From DASZUK01 sp963844575 (lineage in GTDB: Bacteria > Actinomycetota > Acidimicrobiia > Acidimicrobiales > RAAP-2): a stretch of DNA of 64,000 bases. A model generated the notes under the pieces. It was not told the DNA's origin. It did no database searches and worked only from the letters and a program-made list of their open reading frames with translations. The first letter of the stretch is position 1, and the number at the start of each line of letters is the position of its first letter. This document shows positions 51,838 through 59,904 of this stretch, piece by piece. A program made the translations under genes and the position numbers. The DNA is taken from assembly GCA_963844575.1 (NCBI GenBank), contig CAWJOU010000005.1, positions 1,674,001 to 1,738,000 of the forward strand. Direction: 5' to 3'.

Positions 51838-52584
51838 TCAGTGTACGGAAGGGGCGGCCGTCTCTGCCGGCTCCGCGGGCCGGCCGAACGCCAGCCGGAA
51901 CGCCTCGTCCTCCCGGGCCCGGGCTTCGTGGATCGCCGCGGCGTGCGGCGCCCGCAGCAACCGTTTGATCGCCTGGACCGCGGCCGGGGGGAAGCCGGCG
52001 ATGCGGCGGGCGAGGGCGACCGTGTCGTCCAGCACGCGGTCGTCGGGGGAGACCTGGACGGCGATGCCGAGCTCGACGGCCTCGTCGGCCGTCACCCAGT
52101 CGGCGGCGAGCAGGATCCGGGCCGCGGCCTGCCGGCCCATCAGGACCGGGAACAGGTAGCTGCTGGCCGCCTCCGGCGGGACGCCCATCTCGGCGAACGG
52201 CACGCGGAGCCGGGCCGACTCGGCGACGAGCACGAGGTCGCAGTGGGCGAGGATCGTGAACCCGAGCCCGATGGCCGGGCCGTTGACCGCGGCGAGGAGC
52301 GGCTTGTCGAGCCGATCGACCGCGTCGAGCAGCCCGCGGAACCCCTTCTCGATCCCGGCCGGCGCGGTGCCGGCGGCGATCTCGGCCATCTCCTTCAAGT
52401 CCTGTCCGGCGGTGAACGCGCTGCCCCGGCCAGTCAGGATGACCACCCGCACCGCCGGATCGACCGTCGCGTCGGCGATGGCCTCGGTGACGGCCCGGTA
52501 GAGCGGGAAGTTGAAGGCGTTGCGGACGTCCGGGCGGTCGAAGGCCAGGACCCGTACGCCGTCGTCGTCGCTGACGTCGAGCAC
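51838..52584 (-). CDS. enoyl-CoA hydratase/isomerase family protein
   Basis: 248 residues, GTG three bases after the SDR stop. Crotonase fold: RPDVRNAFNFPLYRAVTEAI, GRGSAFTAGQDLKEM (first oxyanion-hole strand), VNGPAIGLGFTILAHCDLVL (second), and the C-terminal helix PPAAVQAIKRLLR. The position of the usual second catalytic Glu reads PPEAASSYLFP, so it has one acidic residue there. Hydrates enoyl-CoA or isomerises it; the substrate is unknown. It joins the leftward operon of dehydrogenases. Confidence 0.88.
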   Translation of the reverse strand: MLDVSDDDGVRVLAFDRPDVRNAFNFPLYRAVTEAIADATVDPAVRVVILTGRGSAFTAGQDLKEMAEIAAGTAPAGIEKGFRGLLDAVDRLDKPLLAAVNGPAIGLGFTILAHCDLVLVAESARLRVPFAEMGVPPEAASSYLFPVLMGRQAAARILLAADWVTADEAVELGIAVQVSPDDRVLDDTVALARRIAGFPPAAVQAIKRLLRAPHAAAIHEARAREDEAFRLAFGRPAEPAETAAPSVH

Positions 52585-52587
52585 CGG

Positions 52588-53343
52588 TCAGGCCCGCATG
52601 ATCTGGCCGCCGTCGACGTTGAAGATGTGGCCGGTGATCCACGACGCGTCGTCGGAGAGCAGGAACTGGCACATCCCGACCAGGTCGGCCGGCGTCCCCT
52701 GGCGCTTGAGCGCGAGGTTGCCGACGATCTGCTCGATGAAGACGTCCGGTACGACCGTCCGGGCGGCCTCGGTGTCGATCGGGCCCGGCGCGATGGCGTT
52801 GACCCGGATGCCCATCCCGCCGAGCTCGTGCGCCAGCTGCTGGGTGAGCGAGTTCACGCCGGCCTTGGCCAGGCCGTAGAAGCCGGCGTAGACGTACGCC
52901 GCGGTCGACGACTGGTTGACGACCGCGCCGCCGCCCCGCTTGCGCATCGACCGGTAGCAGGCCCGGGTGCAGTTGAGCGCGCCGAGCAGGTTGACGGACA
53001 GGAACCGCTGGAGGTACTCCCAGTCGACACTGATCAGCAGGTCGAGCTGCATCGTCCCGAAGATCGCCGCGTTGTTGACGAGGTAGTCGATACCGCCGAG
53101 GACGTCGGTCACCGCGGCCACCATCGCCGTCGCCGACACCGGGTCGGCCACGTCGAGCTGGTAGGCCATCGCCGTCCCGCCCTCGGCGTTGATGCCATCG
53201 GCCACCGCGGCCGCGCCGTCAGCATCGATGTCGGCCACGACGACCGCCGCGCCGGCCGCGGCCAGCGCCGCCGCGTACGCCTGGCCGATGCCACCGGCCG
53301 ATCCGGTGATCACCGCCACCTTGCCGCTGAAGTCGTACGTCAT
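52588..53343 (-). CDS. short-chain dehydrogenase/reductase (SDR)
   Basis: 251 residues from ATG 53343, overlapping the previous stop as ATGA. Classical SDR: VAVITGSAGGIGQAYAAALA (NAD-binding), LVNNAAIF, VVNQSSTAAYVYAGFYGLAK with the Ser and the Y-x3-K pair, and VNAIAPGPIDTEA. The acidic DIDAD after the second strand indicates NAD rather than NADP. A dehydrogenase of a similar kind (Rv0769) lies in the related mycobacterial cluster. Confidence 0.9.
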   Translation of the reverse strand: MTYDFSGKVAVITGSAGGIGQAYAAALAAAGAAVVVADIDADGAAAVADGINAEGGTAMAYQLDVADPVSATAMVAAVTDVLGGIDYLVNNAAIFGTMQLDLLISVDWEYLQRFLSVNLLGALNCTRACYRSMRKRGGGAVVNQSSTAAYVYAGFYGLAKAGVNSLTQQLAHELGGMGIRVNAIAPGPIDTEAARTVVPDVFIEQIVGNLALKRQGTPADLVGMCQFLLSDDASWITGHIFNVDGGQIMRA

Positions 53344-53744
53344 CGGTCGGCGGCCTCCTTGGCCTGGCGATGGTTGGCGATGGCCCGCTCGGCGGCCGCC
53401 TGGGCGCCGGTCGACAGCGGCCAGCCGACGTAGTGGGCGAGGTGCACGACCGTTTCGCGGACCTGCTCCTCGTCCATCTCGCCCCGGGCGAGGGCCGCGC
53501 CGAACTGGATGTCCAGCAGCTCGTGCTGGCCCTGGGCGACGATCGCCCCGATGGTGAGCAGCCGCCGCTGGGCGATGTCGAGCCCGGGCCGCGTCCAGAC
53601 CGCGCCGAAGAGATGGTCCACGGTGACCTCGAGATAGCCGCCGGTCACGTTGGCCGGGTCGACCGCGAAGCCGTAGACCTCGCGCATCTTCTCGGCGCCC
53701 CGGACTCTTGCGCCGTCCGGGGCCAGCGGGTCCTTGCCGCTCAT
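53340..53744 (-). CDS. carboxymuconolactone decarboxylase family protein
   Basis: 134 residues from ATG 53744, ATGA overlap with the aldehyde dehydrogenase. FGAVWTRPGLDIAQRRLLTI and VVHLAHYVGWPLSTGAQAAA are the CMD family motifs. The CxxC pair of peroxidase-type members is absent, so it is closer to the 4-carboxymuconolactone decarboxylase type. Exact reaction unknown. Matches Rv0771 in position and family within the related mycobacterial gene set. Confidence 0.88.
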   Translation of the reverse strand: MSGKDPLAPDGARVRGAEKMREVYGFAVDPANVTGGYLEVTVDHLFGAVWTRPGLDIAQRRLLTIGAIVAQGQHELLDIQFGAALARGEMDEEQVRETVVHLAHYVGWPLSTGAQAAAERAIANHRQAKEAADR

Positions 53745-55207
53745 GCCGGCTCCGCCAGTGACTTGGTTTGCAGGTACTCCTCGAAACCGGGCACACCCAT
53801 CTCCCTTCCGATGCCGGACTGCTTGTAGCCGCCGAACGGGACGTCGGGGCTGTACCAGATGCCGCCGTTGACACCGATCGTGCCGGTCCGGATGCGGTTG
53901 GCGACACCGACCGCTCGATCGCGATCGCCGGACCATACCGACCCGGACAGCCCATAGGCGGACGCGTTGGCGAGGGCGACCGCGTCGTCGTCGCCGTCGT
54001 GGGGGATGACGACGAGGACGGGACCGAAGATCTCCTCCTGGGCCACCCGGGCCTCGTTCGAGAGCCCGGCGATCAGCGTCGGCTCGACGAAGAAGCCGCG
54101 AGCCAGGCCGTCGGGCCGGCCACCGCCGACGACGGTCCGGCCGCCCTCCGCCGCGGCCAGCCGCAGGTACCCCTCCACCCGCTCGCGCTGGCGGGCGCTG
54201 ATCAGCGGCCCGCAGATCGTGCCCGGGTCGGCCGGGTCGGCGGCCGGTAGCTTGGCGAGCACCTTGGCGGTGGCTTCGGTGGCGTCGTCGAGCAGCCGTC
54301 GGGGGACGAGCAGCCGGGTCGTGATGGCGCAGCCCTGACCGGCGTGGGTGCAGATGGTGAACGCGGCGGTCGCGCACGCGCCCTTGAGGTCGGCGTCGTC
54401 GAGGACGACGAAGGCCGACTTGCCGCCGAGCTCGAGGAAGACCCGCTTGACGGTCGCCGACGCGGCGGCCATCACCTGGCGGCCGGTGGCGGTCGAGCCG
54501 GTGAAGCTGACCTGGTCGACCCGGGGGTCGGTGGCCAGCGCGGCGCCGATGCGGTGGTCGGACGACGAGACGACGTTGACGACGCCGGCCGGGATGTCCG
54601 TCGCCTCGGCGACGAGGCGTCCGAGGACGGTCGCACACCACGGCGTGTCGGGGGCTGGCTTCAGGACGATCGTGTTACCGGCGGCGAGGGCCGGCCCGAG
54701 CTTGGCCAGGTTGATCTGGTGGGGGACGTTCCACGGCGTGATCGCACCGACGACACCGGTCGCCTCGCGGCGCACCCACCGGTGGGACGGGATGCCGAGC
54801 GGTGCGGCGTCGCCGAGGTCGGTCTCCCAGGCGTAGCCCTCCGCCAGGTCGGCCATCCAGCCGAGGGAAGCGACCGGGTCGTCGAGCTGGGCGGAGTACG
54901 TGAGCGAGACGGGCGAGCCGGTCTCGGCGACCGTCAGGGCCCGGATCTCCTCCGCGTGGGCGACGAACGCGGCTTGCAGCTGACGGAGGCACCGGACCCG
55001 CAGCTCGACGTCGGCCGACCACGCCGTCTCGTCGAACGCCCGCCGGGCCGCGGCGATCGCCGCGTCGAGATCGTCGGCCGTCCCGTCGGCCGCGACGCCG
55101 AGGACGTCCTCGGTGGCCGGGTTGATCGTTTCGAAGACCGCCCCGCCACTGGCCGCCCGCAGTTCGCCGTCGATCAGCAGCCGCTCCTCGCCGGTGAGCG
55201 TGGTCAT
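53741..55207 (-). CDS. NAD(P)-dependent aldehyde dehydrogenase
   Basis: 488 residues from ATG 55207, ATGA overlap with the upstream gene. Complete: GAITPWNVPHQINLAKLGPA, VSFTGSTATGRQVM, the Glu in LELGGKSAFVVLDDADL, the catalytic Cys in THAGQGCAITTRLLVP, and EEIFGPVLVVIP. Oxidises an aldehyde to the acid; the closest context is aldA (Rv0768) beside cyp51. Probably acts with the neighbouring dehydrogenases in stepwise oxidation of one compound (inference). Confidence 0.94.
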   Translation of the reverse strand: MTTLTGEERLLIDGELRAASGGAVFETINPATEDVLGVAADGTADDLDAAIAAARRAFDETAWSADVELRVRCLRQLQAAFVAHAEEIRALTVAETGSPVSLTYSAQLDDPVASLGWMADLAEGYAWETDLGDAAPLGIPSHRWVRREATGVVGAITPWNVPHQINLAKLGPALAAGNTIVLKPAPDTPWCATVLGRLVAEATDIPAGVVNVVSSSDHRIGAALATDPRVDQVSFTGSTATGRQVMAAASATVKRVFLELGGKSAFVVLDDADLKGACATAAFTICTHAGQGCAITTRLLVPRRLLDDATEATAKVLAKLPAADPADPGTICGPLISARQRERVEGYLRLAAAEGGRTVVGGGRPDGLARGFFVEPTLIAGLSNEARVAQEEIFGPVLVVIPHDGDDDAVALANASAYGLSGSVWSGDRDRAVGVANRIRTGTIGVNGGIWYSPDVPFGGYKQSGIGREMGVPGFEEYLQTKSLAEPA

Positions 55208-56221
55208 GACGGCGACCCCGGCATCGCGCCACTCGGCGTCTGGCCGACGCCGGCTGTCCGGTCGCTCGGCGTCTGGCCGACGCCGAAGATGGCGTCGCAG
55301 TAGGCGTCGGTCAGGCGGGCGACGGGGACGGCGACGCCGAGCGAGTCGGCGAGCTCGCGGGCGGCTCGCAGATCCTTGTGGGCGAGCCGGGCGGCCGCGC
55401 CCATCGGCTCGATCAGCCCGGCGTCGGTCGGCACGTCCGCCCGGAGCGGCGCGACGGTCGGCCGGAACATGAGCGTCGCCGCGCCACCGATCCGCTGGTC
55501 GCTGGCCCGAATGGCCCGGGCGAGCAGCGCCAGGTCGATGCCGGCGGCCTCGGCGAGCACCTGGCCCTCGTAGGCCGCGAGCCACGAGCCGTACTGGACG
55601 AGGTTGCGGGCCAGCTTGGCCGAGAGGCCGGCCCCGAGCGGGCCCATGTGGAGGACGTCGGTGCCGACCGCGTCGAGGACCGGCTGCACCTGTTCGACGG
55701 CGGCCGCGTCGCCGCCGACCATGCAGACGAGCTGGCCTTCGGCCGCGGCCGACGGACCGCCGCTGACGCCGCAGTCGACGAGCGCCACGCCGGCGTCGGC
55801 GGCCCGGTCGGCGAGGTCCCGCACGGTCCCGGTGGTGACGGTCGAGACGACGACGATCACCGCGCCCTCCCCGTCGGCCGCGGTTGGCCGTGCCATCGTC
55901 GGCGGCTCGGGCGAAGCCGGCGAGCAGCCCGTCGGGGCCGTCGACGACGGTGCGGACCTGGTGGTCGTCGACGACCGCGACGAGCACAACGCGGACGTCG
56001 GTGGCGAGATCGGCCGGGGACGTCGCCACGCGGGCCCGGTCGGCGAACGGTGCGGTGGCGTCCGGCCGGACGTCGCAGACGGTCACCGCCGCGCCGGCCC
56101 GGAGCAGCGTCCCGGCCAGGCCGCGACCGATCTCGCCGAGGCCGACGACGCCGACCGGCGGGACCGACGCCGTCCCGTTGGCCGGCGCCCCGTCGGTGTC
56201 GTTCGCCGTGCTGCCCCCCAT
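55204..56221 (-). CDS. 3-hydroxyisobutyrate dehydrogenase-like oxidoreductase, frameshifted
   Basis: From ATG 56221 (GGAGGG upstream) the frame gives VGVVGLGEIGRGLAGTLLRA, the NAD-binding start, on to LLAGFARAADDGTA near 55890. It then needs a +1 shift to continue as ADGEGAVIVVVSTVTTGTVR and DCGVSGGPSAAAEGQLVCMV, with GLSAKLARNLVQYGSWLAAY carrying the catalytic Lys. Removal of one base at about 55885-55900 gives 338 residues, normal for the family. Corresponds to Rv0770 in the related cluster. First gene of the leftward operon; the operator lies directly upstream. Confidence 0.88.
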
Positions 56222-56245
56222 GTGTCTACCGTCCCTCCCTAGAAA

Positions 56246-56276
56246 TGGACAACTGTCCAGACTATAGTTTGGACTG
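56246..56276 (+). promoter_or_regulatory. divergent promoter with TetR-type operator
   Basis: TGGACA-AC-TGTCCA (56246-56259) is a perfect 6-bp inverted repeat; a further TGGAC (56270-56274) repeats the half-site. ACTATAGT (56261-56268) is self-complementary and can serve as -10 in both directions. Rightward transcription would start about at ATG 56277, giving a leaderless mRNA. The TetR gene two positions away is the likely binder. Confidence 0.62.
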
Positions 56277-57143
56277 ATGACTGAGAGCAATGTGCCCAAG
56301 AGCAGCAATGTGCCCAAGAGCACTGGGACGAGCGCACCCGGCACCGACGGGACGGCCGCCGACGGGGATCCCCGTGGGGCGAGCGGGATCGATGGTGGAC
56401 GGCCGGACTATCGCGGCCCGTTCGACGCGGCGTTCGACTACGAGGATCTCTCGAAGGACGCGCTCGTCCGGCTCGTCCGGGAGTACGCGCTGATCGTCCA
56501 CATCCTCGACCGGTCGATGTGCGCGGCGATCGGCCTGCGGCACGGCCTGGCGGACATGGAGGCGTTGGCGATCGAGGAGTGGAAGGGCGCGAGCCCGGTC
56601 TACGGCGAGCGGCTCCGGCGGATCATGGCCGTCGAGGGTGACGGGGTCGAGGCGATCTTCAAGGTCCTCCAGCTCGACCCGGGCTTCCCGCACCACTACC
56701 TCGACGTCCGCTACGAGGTCGTCGACGACCGACACGGCTACTTCGAGCTGGCGTGGTGCGGCGCGCTGATGGACGCGGAACCGTACGGCGAGCGGATGGT
56801 GACGAGCATGTGCCACCACATCGAGGACGGCACGTTCGACGTCACCGCGCAGGCCGTCAACCCGAAGGCCCGCATCCGCCACGTCCACCGGCCACCACGG
56901 TCACCGGGTGACCGGGTACCGCACTGCCGCTGGGAGGTCGTCATCGACGACGACACCGAGACGTTGCCGGAAGCCGAGATCACGAAGATCACCCGGCTGA
57001 CGACCGCGGCGACGTTCGAGTTCCCGCCGATGAAGGACGGCACGCCGCACGTGCCGGACGCCGGCGCGGGTGCACCGGTCGGCGGCCCTCGTCCGGCGCG
57101 CGCCGGGTCGGCCACGTCGGTGCGGGTCGAGGGGCGGCGATGA
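56277..57143 (+). CDS. conserved actinobacterial protein, similar to ATC-hydrolase-like family
   Basis: 288 residues from ATG 56277. The first 40 residues are low complexity with a repeated SNVPKS (15-base duplication). The core (about 55-200) has LVREYALIVHILDRSMCAAI, EEWKGASPVYGERLRRIMAV, and YFELAWCGALMDAEPYGERM followed by MCHHIEDGTFDVTA. I recall this Cys/His pattern from uncharacterised actinobacterial proteins near P450 genes, sometimes annotated as L-2-amino-thiazoline-4-carboxylate hydrolase-like; the function is not established. ATGA overlap with the TetR gene. Confidence 0.7.
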   Translation: MTESNVPKSSNVPKSTGTSAPGTDGTAADGDPRGASGIDGGRPDYRGPFDAAFDYEDLSKDALVRLVREYALIVHILDRSMCAAIGLRHGLADMEALAIEEWKGASPVYGERLRRIMAVEGDGVEAIFKVLQLDPGFPHHYLDVRYEVVDDRHGYFELAWCGALMDAEPYGERMVTSMCHHIEDGTFDVTAQAVNPKARIRHVHRPPRSPGDRVPHCRWEVVIDDDTETLPEAEITKITRLTTAATFEFPPMKDGTPHVPDAGAGAPVGGPRPARAGSATSVRVEGRR

Positions 57144-57754
57144 CGCCGTTCGGGCGGGCCACGTCGACCGGCCGCCCGTCGGCCGAACCGGCGGAGACGC
57201 CACGTCGCCATCTCACGTCGCGACAGACCGCGGTCGTCGACCGGCTCGTGGCGGCCGCGGCCGACGAGGTCGAAGAGCACGCGTACGACGGGATCACCGT
57301 CCGGTCGATCGCCAAGCGGGCCGGCGTGTCGCCGGCCACCGCGTACACGTATTTCAGCTCGAAGGACCACGTCCTGGCCGAGGTGCTGTGGCGACGGACG
57401 CGTAGCCTGCCGCCGCCGCTCGTCGACCTCAACCGACCGGCCGCCGAGCGGGTGGCCGACGTCGTCCGGCACCTCGGGCTCGGCACCGTCGACAGCCCGG
57501 CGGTCGTCGCCGCGTGCACGACCGCGTTGCTCGCCGGCTCGCCGGACGTCAAGCGGATCCGGGAGCGGATCGGCGCGGAGATCCACCGCCGACTGCAGGC
57601 CGCGCTCGGGCCCGACGCCGATCCGGCGATGCTCCGGGTGCTCGAGACGATGTACGTCGGCGCGATGCTCGAAGCCGGGCTCGGCCACGTCGACTTCGGC
57701 GAGCTGCCTGAGCGGCTCCGCGAAGCGACTGAGCTGATGACGGGGGCGAGCTGA
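57140..57754 (+). CDS. TetR family transcriptional regulator
   Basis: 204 residues, ATG. The helix-turn-helix domain (about 27-75) includes EHAYDGITVRSIAKRAGVSP and TAYTYFSSKDHVLAEVLWRR, typical of TetR. The C-terminal ligand domain is helical. It probably represses the divergent promoter at 56246 until a substrate binds (inference). Equivalent by position to Rv0767c. A duplicated gagctgatgacgggg follows at the stop, just before the P450 gene. Confidence 0.93.
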   Translation: MTPFGRATSTGRPSAEPAETPRRHLTSRQTAVVDRLVAAAADEVEEHAYDGITVRSIAKRAGVSPATAYTYFSSKDHVLAEVLWRRTRSLPPPLVDLNRPAAERVADVVRHLGLGTVDSPAVVAACTTALLAGSPDVKRIRERIGAEIHRRLQAALGPDADPAMLRVLETMYVGAMLEAGLGHVDFGELPERLREATELMTGAS

Positions 57755-57770
57755 TGACGGGGGATAGGGA

Positions 57771-59012
57771 GTGACGAGGACCGAGGCGCCGGTGCGGCCG
57801 CCACTGACGTACAGCCCGTACGACTACGCGATCCACGAGGACCCGTACCCGACGTACGCCCGGCTGCGGGCGGAAGCGCCGGTCTACCGGAACGACGACC
57901 TCGACTTCTGGGCGCTGTCGCGGCACCGCGACGTCCTCGCCGCGTTCCGCGACGTCGACCACTTCTCGAACAAATACGGCGTGTCGCTCGACCCAGCGGC
58001 GTTCGGCCCGGACGCCCACCGGGCGATGTCGTTCCTGGCGATGGACCCACCGGACCACACCCGGCTGCGGTCGCTCGTCGGCAAGAGCTTCACGCCGCGC
58101 CGCGTCGCCGAGCTGGAGCCACGGATCCGCGAGCTGACGATCGCCCACCTCGAATCGGCGTTCGAGCGCGGCTCGTTCGACTTCATCGCCGACTTCGCCG
58201 GCAAGGTGCCGATGGACGTCATCTCCGAGCTCGTCGGCGTGCCCGCGGCCGACCGGGCGGAGCTCCGCCGGCTGGCCGACGTCGTCGTCCACCGGGCCGA
58301 GGGCGTCACCGACGTCCCGCCGGAAGGCGCCGAGGCCGCGTTCCTCCTCGCCGCCTACTACGCCGACATGATCGCCGAGCGGCGGCGACGGCCGACCGAC
58401 GACCTGACGTCCGCACTGTTGGCCGCCGACCTCGACGGCGAGGGCGTCACCGACGACGAGGCGATCGCCATCCTCTTCCTGATGGTCGTCGCCGGCAACG
58501 AGACGACGACGAAGCTCCTCGGCAACGCCTGGTACTGGGGGTGGCGGCACCCCGACGAGCTGGCGAAGCCGTTCGCCGACCCCGGCCGGGTCCCGGACTG
58601 GATCGAAGAGACGCTCCGCTACGACAACTCGACGCAGATGCTCGTCCGCGTCACCCGCCAGGACGTCCGGATCGCCGGGGGCGACGGTACCGGTGGCGAT
58701 GCGACGATCACCGAGGGCGAGAAGGTGCTGCTGCTGATCGGGTCGGCCAACCGCGACGACGCGGTTTTCGCCGATCCGGACCGCTACGACCTCGACCGGG
58801 CCGGCACCGACGGGAAGGCGCACATCAGCTTCGGCGGCGGCCGCCACTTCTGCATGGGCGCGTCGCTGGCCCGATTGGAGGCTCGGGTGGCGTTGACCGA
58901 GCTGGTCGCCCGGACGGCGAGCTACGACATCGATCCCGACGGCATCCGGCGCGTCCACTCGATCAACGTCCGCGGCCTCGCCGCGCTGCCGACGACGGTG
59001 CAGCCGCGATGA
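57771..59012 (+). CDS. cytochrome P450 (soluble bacterial type)
   Basis: 413 residues, GTG start after a G-rich ribosome site. FLAMDPPDHTRLRSLVGKSF (C-helix region), the I-helix oxygen-binding motif VVAGNETTTKLLGN, the E-x2-R pair in WIEETLRYDNSTQ, and the heme-binding FGGGRHFCMGASLARLEARV with the axial Cys are all intact. Hydroxylates a hydrophobic substrate using electrons from a ferredoxin, possibly the one fused to CYP51 downstream. In the related mycobacterial cluster the same place is held by CYP123. Confidence 0.94.
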   Translation: MTRTEAPVRPPLTYSPYDYAIHEDPYPTYARLRAEAPVYRNDDLDFWALSRHRDVLAAFRDVDHFSNKYGVSLDPAAFGPDAHRAMSFLAMDPPDHTRLRSLVGKSFTPRRVAELEPRIRELTIAHLESAFERGSFDFIADFAGKVPMDVISELVGVPAADRAELRRLADVVVHRAEGVTDVPPEGAEAAFLLAAYYADMIAERRRRPTDDLTSALLAADLDGEGVTDDEAIAILFLMVVAGNETTTKLLGNAWYWGWRHPDELAKPFADPGRVPDWIEETLRYDNSTQMLVRVTRQDVRIAGGDGTGGDATITEGEKVLLLIGSANRDDAVFADPDRYDLDRAGTDGKAHISFGGGRHFCMGASLARLEARVALTELVARTASYDIDPDGIRRVHSINVRGLAALPTTVQPR

Positions 59013-59044
59013 GCGGGCGCACGGATCGGTCGGTGGCCGAATGA
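59009..59044 (+). CDS. 11-codon mini-ORF linking P450 and SDR genes
   Basis: ATG at 59009 overlaps the P450 stop as ATGA, reads 11 codons (MSGRTDRSVAE), and its stop overlaps the SDR start as ATGA again. It probably carries ribosomes from one gene to the next rather than making a useful peptide. Confidence 0.25.
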   Translation: MSGRTDRSVAE

Positions 59045-59892
59045 GCCGCTTCGAGCCGCACCCGGACGAGCGACCGGCCGTCGTCACGGGCGCGTCGTCG
59101 GGCATCGGCACCGAGGCCGCCCGGGCGCTGGCCGACGCCGGCCTGCCAGTTGTCCTCGGGGCGCGGCGGCTCGACGTCTGCGAGGACGTCGCGGCCAAGA
59201 TCCGCCAGTGCGGTGGCCGGGCGGTGGCCTTCCCCCTGGACCTGGCCGACGCGGCGTCGATCGACGCGTTCGCCAAGGCGGCGATCGAGCCGTTCGGGCC
59301 GATCGAGGTCGTCGTCTCGAACGCCGCGGCGATCCGGCCGGGGCGAGCGCTGCCCCACGCCGGCGGGGCGGCCGGCTCGGATGGGGCGGTTGGCGACGGC
59401 GAGACGAGCAGCGAAGAGGCGCTCGAGGACGTCGTCCGGGTCAACCTGTTCGGCCCGCATCGACTGGTCGCCCGGTTCGGGCCGGGCATGATCGAGCGCG
59501 GCCGCGGCGACCTGCTGTTCGTGACGTCCGACGTCGTCGCCCATCCGCGGCCGTCGATGTTCGCGTACGTCTCGTCGAAGTGGGGGCTCGAGGGCTACAT
59601 CCATGCACTGCAGATGGAGCTGGAGGGCAGTGGCGTGCGGGCGTCGATCGTCCGGCCCGGTCCGACGCTGACCGGCATGGGCATGGACTGGGACGCCGGC
59701 GTGACCGGCGAGGTGCTCGACGAGTGGGTGCGGTGGGGGCTGGCCCGGCACTCGAACTTCTTGCGACCGAGCGCGGTAGCCGCGGCGATCGTCTCGACGG
59801 TGACCGCGCCCCGGGGGACGCACCTGACGGTCGTCGAAGTGCATCCCGAAGCGCCGGTCGACCCGAGAGCACCGGCCGAGAGAAAGCCGTAG
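59041..59892 (+). CDS. short-chain dehydrogenase/reductase (SDR)
   Basis: 283 residues, ATG. AVVTGASSGIGTEAARALAD is the nucleotide-binding motif; VVSNAA, the Ser strand LLFVTSDVVAHP and the Y-x3-K pair in FAYVSSKWGLEGYIHALQ are present. A Gly/Asp-rich insert lies at about 103-125. GARR after the second strand favours NADP. Likely Rv0765c counterpart, between the P450 and CYP51. It may oxidise or reduce a sterol or steroid-like alcohol (inference). Confidence 0.9.
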   Translation: MSRFEPHPDERPAVVTGASSGIGTEAARALADAGLPVVLGARRLDVCEDVAAKIRQCGGRAVAFPLDLADAASIDAFAKAAIEPFGPIEVVVSNAAAIRPGRALPHAGGAAGSDGAVGDGETSSEEALEDVVRVNLFGPHRLVARFGPGMIERGRGDLLFVTSDVVAHPRPSMFAYVSSKWGLEGYIHALQMELEGSGVRASIVRPGPTLTGMGMDWDAGVTGEVLDEWVRWGLARHSNFLRPSAVAAAIVSTVTAPRGTHLTVVEVHPEAPVDPRAPAERKP

Positions 59893-59904
59893 GGGGAGCG
59901 AACG

